From DATAQC01 sp046263055 (GTDB taxonomy: Bacteria > Actinomycetota > Acidimicrobiia > Acidimicrobiales > AC-14), in NCBI GenBank assembly GCA_046263055.1, contig JBHELO010000041.1:1-7208 (forward strand): 7,208 nt of DNA. Direction: 5' to 3'. A program made the position numbers and the translations under genes. Positions 6,541 through 7,208 of the stretch are shown piece by piece. The notes beneath the pieces were generated by a model. That model was not told where the DNA came from, searched no databases, and saw only the letters and a list, made by a program, of their open reading frames with translations. The first letter of the stretch is position 1; every line of letters begins with the position of its first letter.

Positions 6541-6894
6541 CTGGCCCGGGGGTTCATGCGGGACGACCCGCTGTTGCTGGTCCTGGACGAGCCCACCGCC
6601 GCCCTGGACGCGGAGACCGAGCACGCCCTGTTCGAGCGCTTCTCCCGAGCGGCCCGAGGCGGTGGCGCTACCGGCCAGGCGGAGGCCGGGGAAGAGGCCG
6701 GCGGCATTGGCGGGGCCCGGGGCGGGCGCATCACCATCCTCGTGTCGCACCGGTTCTCCACCGTGCGCATGGCCGACCTCATCGTGGTCCTCGACGGGGC
6801 GCACGTGGTCGAGGTCGGCACCCACGCCGACCTGGTGGCGAGGGGCGGCCAGTACGCCGAGCTGTACGGGATCCAGGCCGCGGCCTACACGTAG
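6541..6894 (+). pseudogene. ABC exporter ATPase, C-terminal fragment
   Basis: Frame 1 encodes the last 117 residues of an ABC transporter nucleotide-binding domain. It begins LARGFMRDDP, the segment just after the LSGGQ-type signature. It continues with Walker B and D-loop LLLVLDEPTAALDAE and the H-loop ILVSHRFSTVRMADLIVVLDG. It ends with the usual exporter tail VVEVGTHADLVARGGQYAELYGIQA, stop TAG 6892-6894. Walker A, Q-loop, signature and the whole membrane domain are absent, so it cannot act as an ATPase. The style matches type I exporters with fused membrane and ATPase domains. ATG 6556 is in frame but has no good ribosome binding site. The fragment is joined directly to the protease remnant. 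Confidence 0.88.
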
Positions 6895-6921
6895 CCTCGC
6901 TCGACGGGCGGGGCTGCGGTG

Positions 6922-6940
6922 GTGGCGGGCGCCGCGCCAC
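6922..6940 (+). terminator. Hairpin after the ABC fragment
   Basis: GTGGCG (6922-6927) and CGCCAC (6935-6940) form a perfect 6-bp stem with a 7-nt loop, starting 27 nt after the TAG. No T-run follows. The rest of the spacer up to 7077 shows no gene; TAGTGT at 7058-7063 could be a -10 element for the tRNA operon, but no -35 is evident. Confidence 0.35.
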
Positions 6941-7077
6941 ACGCCGGGGTCTCGTTCCGGGTGGCCGGCATGGTCCCGGCGCCGCCAGCTGGGGGCGGGT
7001 TGGACCGGGCCGCCACCGGGTCCCTGGAACCTGCGTCACGGCCGATCGGGCGCGGTCTAGTGTGGGTCGGTTACCAC

Positions 7078-7152
7078 GGTCCTGTGGTGCAGCTTGGAGT
7101 GCACGCCGCCCTGTCAAGGCGGAGGTCGCGAGTTCAAATCTCGTCAGGACCG
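7078..7152 (+). tRNA. tRNA-Asp (anticodon GTC)
   Basis: A complete 75-nt cloverleaf delivering aspartate at GAC/GAU codons. The acceptor stem GGTCCTG (7078-7084) pairs with CAGGACC (7145-7151), and the discriminator is G7152. The anticodon stem CCGCC (7106-7110)/GGCGG (7118-7122) carries loop CTGTCAA with GTC at 7113-7115. The T-arm is GCGAG (7128-7132)/CTCGT (7140-7144) around TTCAAAT. The 3' CCA is not encoded (CCCC follows), so it must be added after transcription. Confidence 0.97.
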
Positions 7153-7156
7153 CCCC

Positions 7157-7208
7157 GGTCGGGTAGCTCAGTTGGTAGAGCGCGCGCCTGAAAAGCGCGA
7201 GGTCACCG
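7157..7208 (+). tRNA. tRNA-Phe (anticodon GAA), cut by the window end
   Basis: The first 52 nt of a tRNA, beginning with acceptor strand GGTCGGG (7157-7163). The D-arm is GCTC (7166-7169)/GAGC (7178-7181). The anticodon stem CGCGC (7183-7187)/GCGCG (7195-7199) holds loop CTGAAAA with GAA at 7190-7192. The T-arm and 3' acceptor strand lie beyond the window. Only 4 nt separate it from tRNA-Asp, so the two are very probably one transcript processed by RNases P and Z. Confidence 0.95.

Noticed and set aside
5717..7060. Protease read as a 447-residue intact gene from GTG 5717
   Set aside because: This start is downstream of the catalytic His, and the last 170 or so residues are ABC ATPase DNA in the wrong frame, so it is not a credible protein.
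6919..7191. Plus-strand frame of 90 codons at the right edge
   Set aside because: It overlaps the complete tRNA-Asp and the start of tRNA-Phe.

Overview
This is a GC-rich window, consistent with an Actinomycetota chromosome and possibly Acidimicrobiia. That lineage guess rests only on base composition and on the style of the secreted proteins, the S8 protease remnant and the IS630-type transposase. No taxonomic marker gene is present. The window mixes intact secreted-protein genes with decayed gene remnants and ends in a tRNA cluster.

Layout from left to right. Positions 1-506 hold the C-terminal part of a frameshifted IS630-family transposase, followed by its probable right end (about 519-549). 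A minus-strand hypothetical protein with a small Cys cluster lies at 627-1082. A divergently oriented, very acidic 56-residue ORF lies at 1276-1446. A hairpin-rich convergent intergenic follows. Two large minus-strand genes for exported proteins come next, in the order of transcription: a 14-repeat Vgb/NHL-like beta-propeller protein (3351-5246) and an Ig-like repeat protein with a C-terminal putative-Ig (He_PIG-like) domain (1606-3195). Each has its own ribosome binding site and signal peptide, and 155 bp separate them.

From about 5518 to 6894 on the plus strand there is a genetic scar. A subtilisin-like (S8) protease lacks its N-terminus and is joined out of frame, near 6535-6541, to the last 118 codons (stop included) of an ABC exporter ATPase. 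The ABC piece begins just after where the signature motif should be. A strong ribosome binding site and ATG at 5518 are in frame with the ABC tail but not with the protease. The window closes with tRNA-Asp(GTC) and the first part of tRNA-Phe(GAA), 4 nt apart.

Only the two minus-strand secreted proteins look like a possible functional pair (surface or extracellular binding). The rest suggests an accessory or decaying region between a mobile element and a tRNA cluster. I see no CRISPR array, toxin-antitoxin pair or recognisable defence system. The most unusual intact element is the double propeller, whose terminal blade appears to be split between the two ends of the protein.
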